Shown: positions 8,425 to 16,507 of the stretch, one piece after another
Numbering within the stretch: the stretch's first letter is position 1
Layout: the number at the start of each line of letters is the position of its first letter
NCBI RefSeq assembly: GCF_001613105.1
Contig: NZ_BDBS01000048.1
Location: 1-64,000 of the forward strand
Source: Nocardia pseudobrasiliensis NBRC 108224
Lineage (GTDB): Bacteria > Actinomycetota > Actinomycetes > Mycobacteriales > Mycobacteriaceae
Reading direction: 5' to 3'
DNA length: 64,000 bases
Program-made: the position numbers and the translations under genes
Notes under the pieces: generated by a model
What the model was told of the DNA's origin: nothing
What the model saw: the letters and a program-made list of their open reading frames with translations, nothing else
Databases searched by the model: none

Positions 8425-10115
8425 CATCGCAACAGGTCACGGTCACGACCTCCGGCGGTCGCACGCTGCGGGAGTTGATTCCGCACACCGGCCCCGCCCT
8501 GCGGCACGGCACCCCCACGCAGGCCCGGCTGCTGGCCGCCTACGCCGATAGGACTCCGATCGACGCCGCGGCGGGACTGCGACCCGGAACCGGCGAGAAC
8601 GGCCACCCGATGTATCCGGGTGAGACGGTGATCGCCGGACGCGACGGCGTGATCGTGGAATTCGCCGCCGACGGCTATGCCCTGCTGTACGCGAATCATC
8701 AGGGCGACCCGCTGCCGCCCGATCAGCGCATCGCGACCACCGTCGACACCATCTACGACTTGGCCTCGCTGACAAAGCTTTTCACCGCGACCGTCGTGGT
8801 GCAGCTGCTGGAGCGTGGCCGACTCGCACTCGCCGACAGTGTGGCGACGTATCTGCCGGACTTCGCCGCACAGGGCAAGAGCGACATCACGATTCTCCAG
8901 CTGCTCACCCACACCTCCGGGCTGCCTCCGGATCCGAGCCCGCCGCTGTGGACCTATGCCACCCGCGGCGAGATGGTCGCCGCGATCCTGGCCACCGCGC
9001 CACAGGCTCCCGCCGCGACGACCTACCTCTACTCGGATCTGAATTTCCTGACGCTGCAACTCGTTTCGGAGACGATCACCGGGACGACGCTGGACGTGCT
9101 CGTGCGCGACGGCATCACCGGTCCGCTGGGAATGGCCGATACGATGTTCAATCCACGGGCCGCGCTGCGGCCGAGGATCGCGGCCGCGGAGTATCAGTTG
9201 CAGCCCGATCGCGGGCTGGTCTGGGGTCAGGTGCACGACGAGAATGCCTGGGCGCTGGGCGGAGTGGCCGGGCATGCCGGATTGTTCTCCACCGCATACG
9301 ATTTGGCGATCTTCACCCAGACCATTCTGAACGGCGGCTGCTACCGCGAACACCGGATCCTGTCGCGTGATTCGGTCCTCGCCATGCTGACCAACTACAA
9401 CCAGGCGTTCCCGGGCAATGATCACGGCCTGGGATTCGAGCTCTATCAGCACTGGGAGGCCGGGGCGCTGGCGACGCCGTATACGTTCGCGCACACCGGT
9501 TTCACCGGCACCTCGCTGGTCGGCGACCCGACCACGGGAGCCTTCGTCGTCCTGCTCACCAATCGGGTCCATCCGAGTCGCGACTGGGGTTCCACCAATC
9601 CCGCGCGCTGGGCGGTCGCCCACGATATGGCGCGCGCGGTGGCGGTCCGGCCCGCCACCGATCGCCGCGCATGGTTCGGCGGAATGGCCGACCGGTCCGG
9701 TACCGCCCTGACGCTGCCGATCGCGCTGCCCGCGGCCGCCCGCCTGGAATTCGGGCTCTGGTACGACACCGAACCCGGTTCCGACTTCGTCTTTCTGGAG
9801 GTCTCCGGTGACGGCGGCGCGAACTGGCGGCAGATTCCGTTCCGGATCACCGGCGATCGAGTCGATGTGACCACGCCGGGGCGGGTGAGCGGATACGAGG
9901 GGCGGCAGTGGCTGACGGCGTCGGCCGAACTGGCGGGCTCGAGCGGATCGGTACTACTGCGCTGGCGCTATCTGACCGATCAGCTCTATCACGGCCGCGG
10001 GGTCTACCTCGAGGCGATCCGAATAACCGCCGGTCATCAGCCGATCTTCGACACTCGAATCGACAGTGACGCCGCGAAACTCGTCCTCGACGGGTTCACC
10101 GAGACCACCAACTGA
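8421..10115 (+). CDS. Beta-lactamase-fold serine hydrolase with C-terminal beta-sandwich extension
   Basis: A 564-aa penicillin-binding-protein/class C beta-lactamase-fold hydrolase. The nucleophile motif is SLTK (116-119), the tyrosine motif is YSDLN (204-208) and the KTG-like box is HTG (358-360). After about residue 415 follows a roughly 150-aa beta-rich region (LEFGLWYDTEPGSDFVFLEV, SGDGGANWRQIPF) that resembles the jelly-roll seen at the end of immune-inhibitor-A peptidases and may bind a ligand. It overlaps the namZ stop by four bases. This arrangement suggests removal of a peptide or ester from muropeptides for NamZ. The extension is unusual for the esterase found beside namZ in Bacillus. 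Confidence 0.85.
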   Translation: MTSQQVTVTTSGGRTLRELIPHTGPALRHGTPTQARLLAAYADRTPIDAAAGLRPGTGENGHPMYPGETVIAGRDGVIVEFAADGYALLYANHQGDPLPPDQRIATTVDTIYDLASLTKLFTATVVVQLLERGRLALADSVATYLPDFAAQGKSDITILQLLTHTSGLPPDPSPPLWTYATRGEMVAAILATAPQAPAATTYLYSDLNFLTLQLVSETITGTTLDVLVRDGITGPLGMADTMFNPRAALRPRIAAAEYQLQPDRGLVWGQVHDENAWALGGVAGHAGLFSTAYDLAIFTQTILNGGCYREHRILSRDSVLAMLTNYNQAFPGNDHGLGFELYQHWEAGALATPYTFAHTGFTGTSLVGDPTTGAFVVLLTNRVHPSRDWGSTNPARWAVAHDMARAVAVRPATDRRAWFGGMADRSGTALTLPIALPAAARLEFGLWYDTEPGSDFVFLEVSGDGGANWRQIPFRITGDRVDVTTPGRVSGYEGRQWLTASAELAGSSGSVLLRWRYLTDQLYHGRGVYLEAIRITAGHQPIFDTRIDSDAAKLVLDGFTETTN

Positions 10116-10139
10116 GGCCGAAGTCATATTGTTCGAAGT

Positions 10140-11795
10140 ATGGACCAGTCACGAAGCGCCGCGGAACTGATCGTGCAATGCCTCGAGAACGAGGGGGTCA
10201 CACATGTGTTCGGCATTCCCGGCGAGGAGAACATCCGGCTGGTCGACGCGCTGTCGCGCTCGTCGATCCGCTATGTCCTGACCAGGCATGAGCAGGGCGC
10301 CTCGTTCATGGCCGAGATCTACGGTCGGCTGACCGGGCGGGCGGGCGTGTGCTCGGCGACGCTGGGGCCGGGGGCCATCAATCTGCTGCTGGGCACCGCG
10401 GACGCCACGACCAATTCGACGCCGCTGATCGCCCTGTCGGCGCAGGTCGGACTCGACCGGTACTTCAAGGAGTCGCATCAGGGCGTCGATCTGGTGTCGA
10501 TGTTCGCGCCGGTTACCAAATGGTCGGCGCTGGTATCGCTGCCGGGCGCGGTGCCGGAGATGTTGCGCAAGGCGTTCAAGCTGGCGCAGACCGAGCGGCC
10601 CGGCGCGGTGTATCTGGCGGTGCCGGAGGATGTGGAGCAGGCCGCGGTCGGCGACGCGTTGACGCCGTTGCCGCTGAACGTGCCTCGCTCCGAGGAGCCG
10701 TCGCCGGAACAGGTGAATCGGGCGGCCGCGGTATTCGCCTCCGCGCGCAATCCGATCGTGCTGGCCGGACACGGCGCGGTGCGCGGCGCTGCGGGCGCGG
10801 CGCTGCGCCGGTTCGCGGAGGCGCTGCGGGTGCCGGTGGCCACGACCTTCCACGGCAAGGGCGTCTTTCCCGACGATCATCCGCTGGCACTGGGCGCAGT
10901 CGGATTCATGCGCCACGACTATGTGAACTTCGGATTCGATCAGGCCGATGTCATCGTGGCCGTCGGCTACGAGTTGCAGGAGTTCGACCCGGTACGGATC
11001 AATCCGGGCGGCGACAAGAAGATCATTCACATTCACCGTTTCCCGGCCGAGGTCGACGCCCACTACGACGTCTCGGTGGGCCTGCACGCCGATATCGGGC
11101 GCAGTCTCGACGCGGTGGCCAAGGCGGTCGGGCGCACCTTCGACGCCCGCGGTGAGGAGCGCATCCGGGCCCTGCTCGCCGACGAGCTGGCCGCCGGAAG
11201 CGTGGACGACCGGTTTCCGCTCGCGCCCGCCAGGATCGTCGCCGATACGCGAGCGGCCCTGGGCCGCAACGATATCGTGCTCGTCGACACGGGCGCGCTG
11301 AAGATGTGGATGGCCCGGCTGTACCCGACCTACGAGCCCAATACGTGCCTGATCTCCAACGGCCTGTCGACAATGGCGTGGACGGTGCCCGGTGCGATCG
11401 GTGCGAAGATCGCCCGGCCCGAGGCCAAGGTCCTGGTCGCCACCGGCGACGGCGCATTCCTGATGAACTCGCAGGAGATCGAGACCGCCCTGCGGCTGCG
11501 CCTGCCGATGACCATCCTGATCTGGGTCGACGACGCCTACGGCTTGATCCGCTGGAAGATGGATCTGGAGATCGGGCGCGACACCGATACCGAATTCGGC
11601 AACCCCGACTTCGTCCGATACGCCGAGAGTTTCGGTGCCGTCGGCTATCGGATCGAGGCGGCCGAGGATCTGCTGCCGACCCTGCGCACCGCCCTGGCGG
11701 CCGATACGGTGTCGGTGATCGCCTGCCCGGTGGACTATTCGGCGAATCTGAGTCTGATCGAATCGCTGGGCGAGCTCGACGAATCGCTGTCGTGA
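10140..11795 (+). CDS. Acetolactate synthase-like ThDP enzyme
   Basis: A 551-aa thiamine-diphosphate enzyme of the acetohydroxyacid synthase group, which condenses two pyruvates to 2-acetolactate. The catalytic glutamate is E51 in TRHEQGASFMA, the central domain spans about 190-330, and the ThDP/Mg site is GDGAFLMNSQEIETA from about residue 435. The tail TEFGNPDFVRYAESFGA resembles catabolic AlsS-type enzymes, which work without a regulatory subunit, and no ilvN lies beside it. No acetolactate decarboxylase is present. It could also be another pyruvate-utilising ThDP enzyme. It stands as a single gene, with a hairpin 70 bases after its stop. Confidence 0.82.
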   Translation: MDQSRSAAELIVQCLENEGVTHVFGIPGEENIRLVDALSRSSIRYVLTRHEQGASFMAEIYGRLTGRAGVCSATLGPGAINLLLGTADATTNSTPLIALSAQVGLDRYFKESHQGVDLVSMFAPVTKWSALVSLPGAVPEMLRKAFKLAQTERPGAVYLAVPEDVEQAAVGDALTPLPLNVPRSEEPSPEQVNRAAAVFASARNPIVLAGHGAVRGAAGAALRRFAEALRVPVATTFHGKGVFPDDHPLALGAVGFMRHDYVNFGFDQADVIVAVGYELQEFDPVRINPGGDKKIIHIHRFPAEVDAHYDVSVGLHADIGRSLDAVAKAVGRTFDARGEERIRALLADELAAGSVDDRFPLAPARIVADTRAALGRNDIVLVDTGALKMWMARLYPTYEPNTCLISNGLSTMAWTVPGAIGAKIARPEAKVLVATGDGAFLMNSQEIETALRLRLPMTILIWVDDAYGLIRWKMDLEIGRDTDTEFGNPDFVRYAESFGAVGYRIEAAEDLLPTLRTALAADTVSVIACPVDYSANLSLIESLGELDESLS

Positions 11796-11865
11796 TCGGC
11801 GCGGGCGATCAAGTCCGTTAAGCAGTACCTAATAAGGATCGCCGAATTCCGCTTCAGATCACGAT

Positions 11866-11889
11866 TCGGCAACGCCTTTTCTTTGCCGA
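11866..11889 (+). terminator. Hairpin downstream of the acetolactate-synthase-like gene
   Basis: TCGGCAA (11866-11872) pairs with TTGCCGA (11883-11889) around a pyrimidine-rich 10-base loop. It sits in the gap between the ThDP enzyme gene and the mycolyltransferase gene. The position suits transcription termination, but there is no T-tract after the stem. Confidence 0.35.
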
Positions 11890-12000
11890 GGCGATAGGCT
11901 CCCGCGAGAACGGCTGCCCGACGCAGGTTTTCATGCGCGGTGACGGCCATTGGCAGGAAGCGGCCGAGTCCGGTCGTGCGAGGGAAAGGCCGAACAGAAT

Positions 12001-13068
12001 ATGCGAGGCGTGACTGTGCGCAAGGGGCGGGAAAGACGTGCGCGGCGGCGGGCCGGATGGCTCGGGCGATCCGCGGCGTGGATGGCGTTGGCGCTGCTGG
12101 TGCCGTTCGGAGTGTCGGTGGCCGACACCGCCACCGCCTCGGCCGCGCCCAGTCCGGCGGGCACCGACTTCTGGGTGACCTCGCCGACCATGGGTCCGGT
12201 CAAGAATCGAATCTTCCGCGCCGCCGACGGCAATACCGGTCGCGTCGTGTACGCGCTCGACGGGATGCGCGCCGGGCAGGATCTGTCCGGTTGGGAGATC
12301 AATACCAATATCGTCGACGCGCTCACCAAGGCGAATATCAATGTGGTGATGCCGATCGGTGGGCAGTCCAGCTTCTACGCCGACTGGAACTCGGCGAGTT
12401 CGTTCTTCGGTATGGCCCCGTCCGGCGGCGCTCCGGGCGGGCCGGGCATCACTCAGGTCGCGGCCGGTGGTCCGGGTAAGAGCTACCGCTACACCTGGGA
12501 GACCTTCCTGACCCAGGATCTGCGCAACGCGCTGAAGGAGCGACTGGGTTTCAACCCGGTCCACAACGGCGTCTTCGGTTTGTCGATGGGCGGCAGCGCC
12601 GCATTGACGCTGGCGGCCTACCATCCGGACCAGTTCAGCTTCGCCGGTTCGTACTCCGGCTACCTCAACAACTCCGCGCCCGGCATGCGAGAGGCGTTGC
12701 GCGCGGCCATGATCGACGCCGGCGGCTACAACATCGACTCGATGGCGCCGCCGTGGGGCGCGGCGTGGCTGCGCATGGACCCGTTCGTATTCGCGCCGCA
12801 GCTGAAGGCCCACAACACCCGCCTGTGGGTCGCCGCGGCCACCGGCATCCCCGCCGCGGGTGATGTGCACAGCGTCATGGACGTCATCCAGGGTGTGCCG
12901 CTGGAAACGTTGGCGCTGGCCGGAACCCGCGCCTTCCAGGTGCGAATGATGACCCTGGGCGCGGACAACGTCACCTATGATTTCCCGACCGTCGGCATGC
13001 ACAACTGGCGCAACTGGGAGTCGGAGGTCTACCGCATGATCCCCGACCTGTCGGCCCATATCGGCTGA
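12001..13068 (+). CDS. Antigen 85-type mycolyltransferase / secreted esterase
   Basis: A 355-aa exported alpha/beta hydrolase of the antigen 85 family, which transfers mycolic acids between trehalose mycolates and arabinogalactan in the outer envelope. Residues 1-48 are an Arg-rich signal sequence with hydrophobic core WMALALLVPFGVSVA and an ASAAP cleavage region. The nucleophile is S195 in GLSMGGSAA and the catalytic histidine is H333 in GMHNWRNWE. ATG 12001 is preferred to an upstream ATG at 11950 because it gives a compact signal peptide. Its last 40 bases overlap the convergent peptidase gene. The gene is good evidence that the organism makes mycolic acids. Confidence 0.9.
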   Translation: MRGVTVRKGRERRARRRAGWLGRSAAWMALALLVPFGVSVADTATASAAPSPAGTDFWVTSPTMGPVKNRIFRAADGNTGRVVYALDGMRAGQDLSGWEINTNIVDALTKANINVVMPIGGQSSFYADWNSASSFFGMAPSGGAPGGPGITQVAAGGPGKSYRYTWETFLTQDLRNALKERLGFNPVHNGVFGLSMGGSAALTLAAYHPDQFSFAGSYSGYLNNSAPGMREALRAAMIDAGGYNIDSMAPPWGAAWLRMDPFVFAPQLKAHNTRLWVAAATGIPAAGDVHSVMDVIQGVPLETLALAGTRAFQVRMMTLGADNVTYDFPTVGMHNWRNWESEVYRMIPDLSAHIG

Positions 13069-14081
13069 CCGCGGTCGATCGCTCGGTGCCGCGGCCCGGG
13101 CAGCGAATCGCTGAAGGCATAGGTCCGCACGGCATCGGCGATCGCGCCCGTGTTCACGGTCAACGCGGTGTCGTCGATATTGGCGGTCGTATCGCAGGAC
13201 CGGTGATAGCAGGAGTCGTACGGGCGGTCCGCCTGACCGCCGAACAGACGCTGTTCCTCGGCGGTCTTGATGCCCTCGGCGCCGGTGAACAGGCCGCCGA
13301 TCGGAATCCCGGCCCGCAGGAACGGGTCGTAATCCGAGCGGCCGTTCAGCGGCGCGCGAACGTGCGGCAGGTTTCGCGAGTCGTAGTATCGGGCGAAATT
13401 TCGCTCGATCTCGGCGGAGCCGGACGGTCCGGCGCTGCCGTCGCGGATCTTGTACGCGAAGTTCGGGGAGGCGATCATGTCGAAATTCAGATAGAGGCCG
13501 ATCGTGGCACGGTCGGCCTCTGACAGGTTGGACACGTAGTACTTCGAGCCGAGCAAGCCGAGTTCCTCTGCGCCCCACCAGACGAAGCGAATCCTGTTCT
13601 TCGGCTGGGCGGTGGCCATTCGCAGGGCGACCTCGAGCAAACCCGCCGCGCCGGAACCGTTGTCGTTGATGCCCGCCCCGGCGGACACCGAGTCCAGATG
13701 CGCTCCCGCTATGACCACCCTCTCCGCGTCGCCCTGCCTACTCTCCGCGAACAGGTTGTAGGTGGTGCGGGTTGCGCTCCCGCTCTGGAATTCGAACGCC
13801 TGCACAGTGACTCGATATCCGGCGCGGCGTAGCGCCGCGGAGACGTACTCGCGAGAGGCGGCGTCACCCGATGTACCCGCGGCCCGGGTGCCGCCATTGG
13901 CGTCCGCGATCGCCTGGAACTTCGCCAGGTGCTGCTTGATATCGCGGGTCGGGATCGTATCGGGTGGCGCGCCCGGTTCGGCGTACGCGGACTCGGCCAG
14001 TACGCACGTCAGGGTGAGCGATACCGCGGCGACCGCGAGGAGAGCGCGGCCTGCCATGGCGCGGAGGGGGTTACGGGGCAT
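13029..14081 (-). CDS. Secreted M28-family zinc aminopeptidase
   Basis: A 350-aa exported peptidase resembling the Streptomyces griseus aminopeptidase (M28). A signal peptide covers about residues 1-34 (RALLAVAAVSLTLTCVLA). Metal-site motifs are GAHLDSV, GINDNGSGAAG, WWGAEELGLLGS (general-base and metal glutamates) and FDMIASPN, with a later CYHRSCDT supplying a histidine. ATG 14081 is chosen because the signal peptide starts there; the frame runs upstream to 14288 without a better start. It cleaves N-terminal residues outside the membrane, probably for nutrient uptake. Its 3' end overlaps the antisense mycolyltransferase gene by 40 bases. Confidence 0.88.
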   Translation of the reverse strand: MPRNPLRAMAGRALLAVAAVSLTLTCVLAESAYAEPGAPPDTIPTRDIKQHLAKFQAIADANGGTRAAGTSGDAASREYVSAALRRAGYRVTVQAFEFQSGSATRTTYNLFAESRQGDAERVVIAGAHLDSVSAGAGINDNGSGAAGLLEVALRMATAQPKNRIRFVWWGAEELGLLGSKYYVSNLSEADRATIGLYLNFDMIASPNFAYKIRDGSAGPSGSAEIERNFARYYDSRNLPHVRAPLNGRSDYDPFLRAGIPIGGLFTGAEGIKTAEEQRLFGGQADRPYDSCYHRSCDTTANIDDTALTVNTGAIADAVRTYAFSDSLPGPRHRAIDRGQPIWADRSGIMR

Positions 14082-14362
14082 ACCGGAAGTTAAGGGGCGA
14101 TGTCGACTCGGTGAAACCTCGACGCGATCGATGTGGTAGGGGATTGAATTATCCTGCGCGCCTGGCATTTCCAACCGTGGCCGCGATTCGTCTGTTTTGG
14201 CCGCCGACAGAGGCGTCCGATGTCGCGATCGCAACGAATGCGTGATGGTGACATCGTCGCCGACGCCCAATGGCGCGACTGTCACCACGCTCGGATACGA
14301 GCGGTGTCGCCGGGGTCATGGTTGAGAACACAGCCTGCCCGGCGATGCCGCGCCGAGCGGTT

Positions 14363-14657
14363 CTAGTCGGCGCTTTCGCGATTTTCGAGTCCGACGGCCG
14401 TCCGCAGTTCCCGGCGATCAGCCGCGGTGTCCTCGCCCACGGCCGCCATGAGATCGGCCGATCCCGCGGCGATGGCATCGAGCTTCTGCTGAACCGCGGC
14501 ATCGGAACGCTTCTGGGTCGGTCACCCCGATCGAGGGCGCCCACAGCACGACGATCAATACGCACAGACAGAAGAACCACGCCTCCGACACCCGACTGCC
14601 GACCGCGGTGGCGAACCGGTCGAAGATCGAGGGCTGCCCGCTGGCCTGCGACGGCAT
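14363..14657 (-). pseudogene. Low-affinity iron permease family gene, disrupted by an internal deletion
   Basis: Reading from ATG 14657, the protein starts MPSQASGQPSIFDRFATAV and continues through the first transmembrane helix (AWFFCLCVLIVVLWAPSIG), typical of the low-affinity iron permease/PF04120 family. After that the frame is lost. A different frame then gives the family's C-terminus, QKRSDAAVQQKLDAIAAG to the stop at 14363-14365. The start and stop are in different phases. The second hydrophobic stretch expected between them is missing, so the gene has lost roughly 30 codons plus frame around 14514-14530. It lies downstream of, and on the same strand as, the XRE regulator. Confidence 0.72.
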
Positions 14658-14689
14658 GACGGGGTTCTTGCGGTGAGAACTGCTGCCGA

Positions 14690-16114
14690 TCACGCCGACC
14701 TGGACGACCGGTCGGGCAGCCGCGGGGTCGTCCGCGCGGTATCGGACAGCCCCAGCGGTTCCCGCGACAGCTCGAGCAGCTCCCCGACCACCGGGATGTG
14801 CTGATGCGGTCGCAGTTGAGCGCGCAGGTCGGTGATGGCGGTATGGGTGCGATGGGAGTGCAGGCGGGTGTGCTGGTGCAGGGCTCGGCGAATGGCGGCG
14901 CAGGCCTGATCGATTTCGCCGAGGGCCAGATGGGCCGCGGCGACCCGGGTCAGGAACAGCGTGTGGTCGCGACTGTAACGGGTTGTGGCGTAATGGATCT
15001 CGTGGGCGGTGGTGAAGTGGCGCAGGGCATGACGCGGCTGGCCGAGGTCCAGGGCGCACGATCCCGCGAGCATCTCCAGCTCCGCGTCGGTCATCCAGTA
15101 CGCCCAGTCCGGATCGTCGTCGTGTGCGCCGCGCGCGAGCTCGGTGCGGGCATTGTCGAGCGCCCGGGCGCAATCGCGTTGGCCGTGCGGGGTTTTGGAC
15201 AGGGCGCGGGCCTGCCGGGCGTGCAGGATGGCGCGCACCCGGGGAGTGGTCCGGCGCCGGGTCTGATCGAGGGCGGTGCGGACGAGATCGACCGCGTCGT
15301 GCGGATTGCCGATGGTGTAGGTCTGAATCGCCATGAACGCCAGCGCGTTCGCGCCCGCCTCGGCATTGTCGGCGGTGGCCGAAGCGCGCAACGCGGTGGC
15401 GTAGAAGGCTTGCGCGGCCGCGTGCAGTCCGGTGTCGAAATGCAGCCAGCCGCAGAGGCGGGCCGCCTCGCTGACGAGGGTGTACAGTCGCCGCCGGGTC
15501 GGTTCGTCGTGGTCGGTCTCGCGGGCGAGGACGGCCAGTAGCTGGAGTACGTCCGTCGCCAGATTGCGTAGGACCGTGCCGCCGAGAGCATCATCGAGGC
15601 GGCGAATTTCGGCCAGTGAATTGGCAAGTCCGGCCAGCAGCCCATCGGTGGGCCGCGCCGCGGCGCGCGGCGCGCCCTGTTCGATGCCGCCCGCCCAGTT
15701 GTGTGTCAGCGCGGTCAACGAGGCGCCCGTCACGATCAGGAAGGCGCGTCGATCCATGGACTCGCGCCACGCCGCGGCCTGGATCGCCGCCACCGTCGCC
15801 TCCGGTGTCCACGGGGCATCGGTGAACACCTGATCATCACTGGACAGCGCTAGGAAAAGCCATGCGGGCCAACCCAATTCGCGCACAGCGTGTTCGGGCA
15901 CCCCGTGCAGGTCGGCCATCGCCAGCTGCGCGGTCAGCTCGGGAGTCGATATGCCGGACTCCCAGCGCGTCACCTTCTCCCGGCGCACCGCCATCGAGCC
16001 GTAGCCCAGGGCGCGATGACGCTGGTCCAGGCGACTCAGATATGCGGTGGCCGACAGCCCGCCCATTCGGGCGCGCAACTCGGCCAGCGGATGACGATTG
16101 GTCTGGATACCCAT
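14690..16114 (-). CDS. XRE-family regulator with TPR-like C-terminal domain
   Basis: A 474-aa protein with an N-terminal helix-turn-helix (about residues 8-75; MGGLSATAYLSRLDQRHRAL and VTRWESGISTPELT) and a long all-helical C-terminal region with repeated Ala/Arg/Leu helices typical of the tetratricopeptide part of NsdA-like actinomycete regulators. Such proteins tune development and secondary metabolism. ATG 16114 is chosen because GGTGGAG lies 8-9 bases upstream; a GTG at 16135 is an alternative. It is divergent from the unrecognised gene at 16508, so the 393-bp gap is the likely target. Confidence 0.82.
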   Translation of the reverse strand: MGIQTNRHPLAELRARMGGLSATAYLSRLDQRHRALGYGSMAVRREKVTRWESGISTPELTAQLAMADLHGVPEHAVRELGWPAWLFLALSSDDQVFTDAPWTPEATVAAIQAAAWRESMDRRAFLIVTGASLTALTHNWAGGIEQGAPRAAARPTDGLLAGLANSLAEIRRLDDALGGTVLRNLATDVLQLLAVLARETDHDEPTRRRLYTLVSEAARLCGWLHFDTGLHAAAQAFYATALRASATADNAEAGANALAFMAIQTYTIGNPHDAVDLVRTALDQTRRRTTPRVRAILHARQARALSKTPHGQRDCARALDNARTELARGAHDDDPDWAYWMTDAELEMLAGSCALDLGQPRHALRHFTTAHEIHYATTRYSRDHTLFLTRVAAAHLALGEIDQACAAIRRALHQHTRLHSHRTHTAITDLRAQLRPHQHIPVVGELLELSREPLGLSDTARTTPRLPDRSSRSA

Positions 16115-16301
16115 GGTGCACACTCCACCGGTCACGAACTCACCGATACAGCTTTACCGTGCTGGCCACGGACTTGGGGAGCGCGCCCGTCGGGGGAGGC
16201 AACACGAGGCAACGTCCGAGCGCACCCCCGCGCACATCGACTGTGGTTACATTCGAAATGTCGTTTTCATCGTTTTCTCGCATCAGGATGTGGGGTCGCT
16301 C

Positions 16302-16490
16302 ATGGCGATGCCCGAACCGGCGGCCGCTGAATCGGGGACTTTCCCATCGCCCGTGCCGTCGGTGTCCACCACTCCGACCGACCGTAATGCGGCACGGGGT
16401 CGGTTTCGGAGGATCCACCCGCGGGACCGGTCGGTCGCAACCGTGGCCCAGTCAGCCCAGCTCCGGCTGCCAGAACTCGAACCGCGATAG
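16302..16490 (+). CDS. Possible 62-aa protein, unrecognised
   Basis: A short open frame ending 17 bases before the ATG of the 513-aa gene at 16508. The start MAMPEPAAAESG has two in-frame ATGs (16302, 16308) behind GTGGGG. The product is Pro/Ser/Thr-rich in its first half and Arg-rich in its second, ending QLRLPELEPR. I recognise no family. It fills much of the 16115-16507 gap, which also holds an AT-richer stretch (about 16245-16285) that may be the divergent promoter. It could be a leader peptide or chance. Confidence 0.25.
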   Translation: MAMPEPAAAESGTFPSPVPSVSTTPTDRNAARGRFRRIHPRDRSVATVAQSAQLRLPELEPR

Positions 16491-16507
16491 AGCACAGGAG
16501 AATTCGT

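Noticed and set aside
14418..15173. 251-codon minus-strand frame covering the XRE gene's end and the permease start
   Set aside because: Most of it is an out-of-frame shadow of the XRE regulator; only its last part, from ATG 14657, matches the broken iron permease and is reported as a pseudogene.
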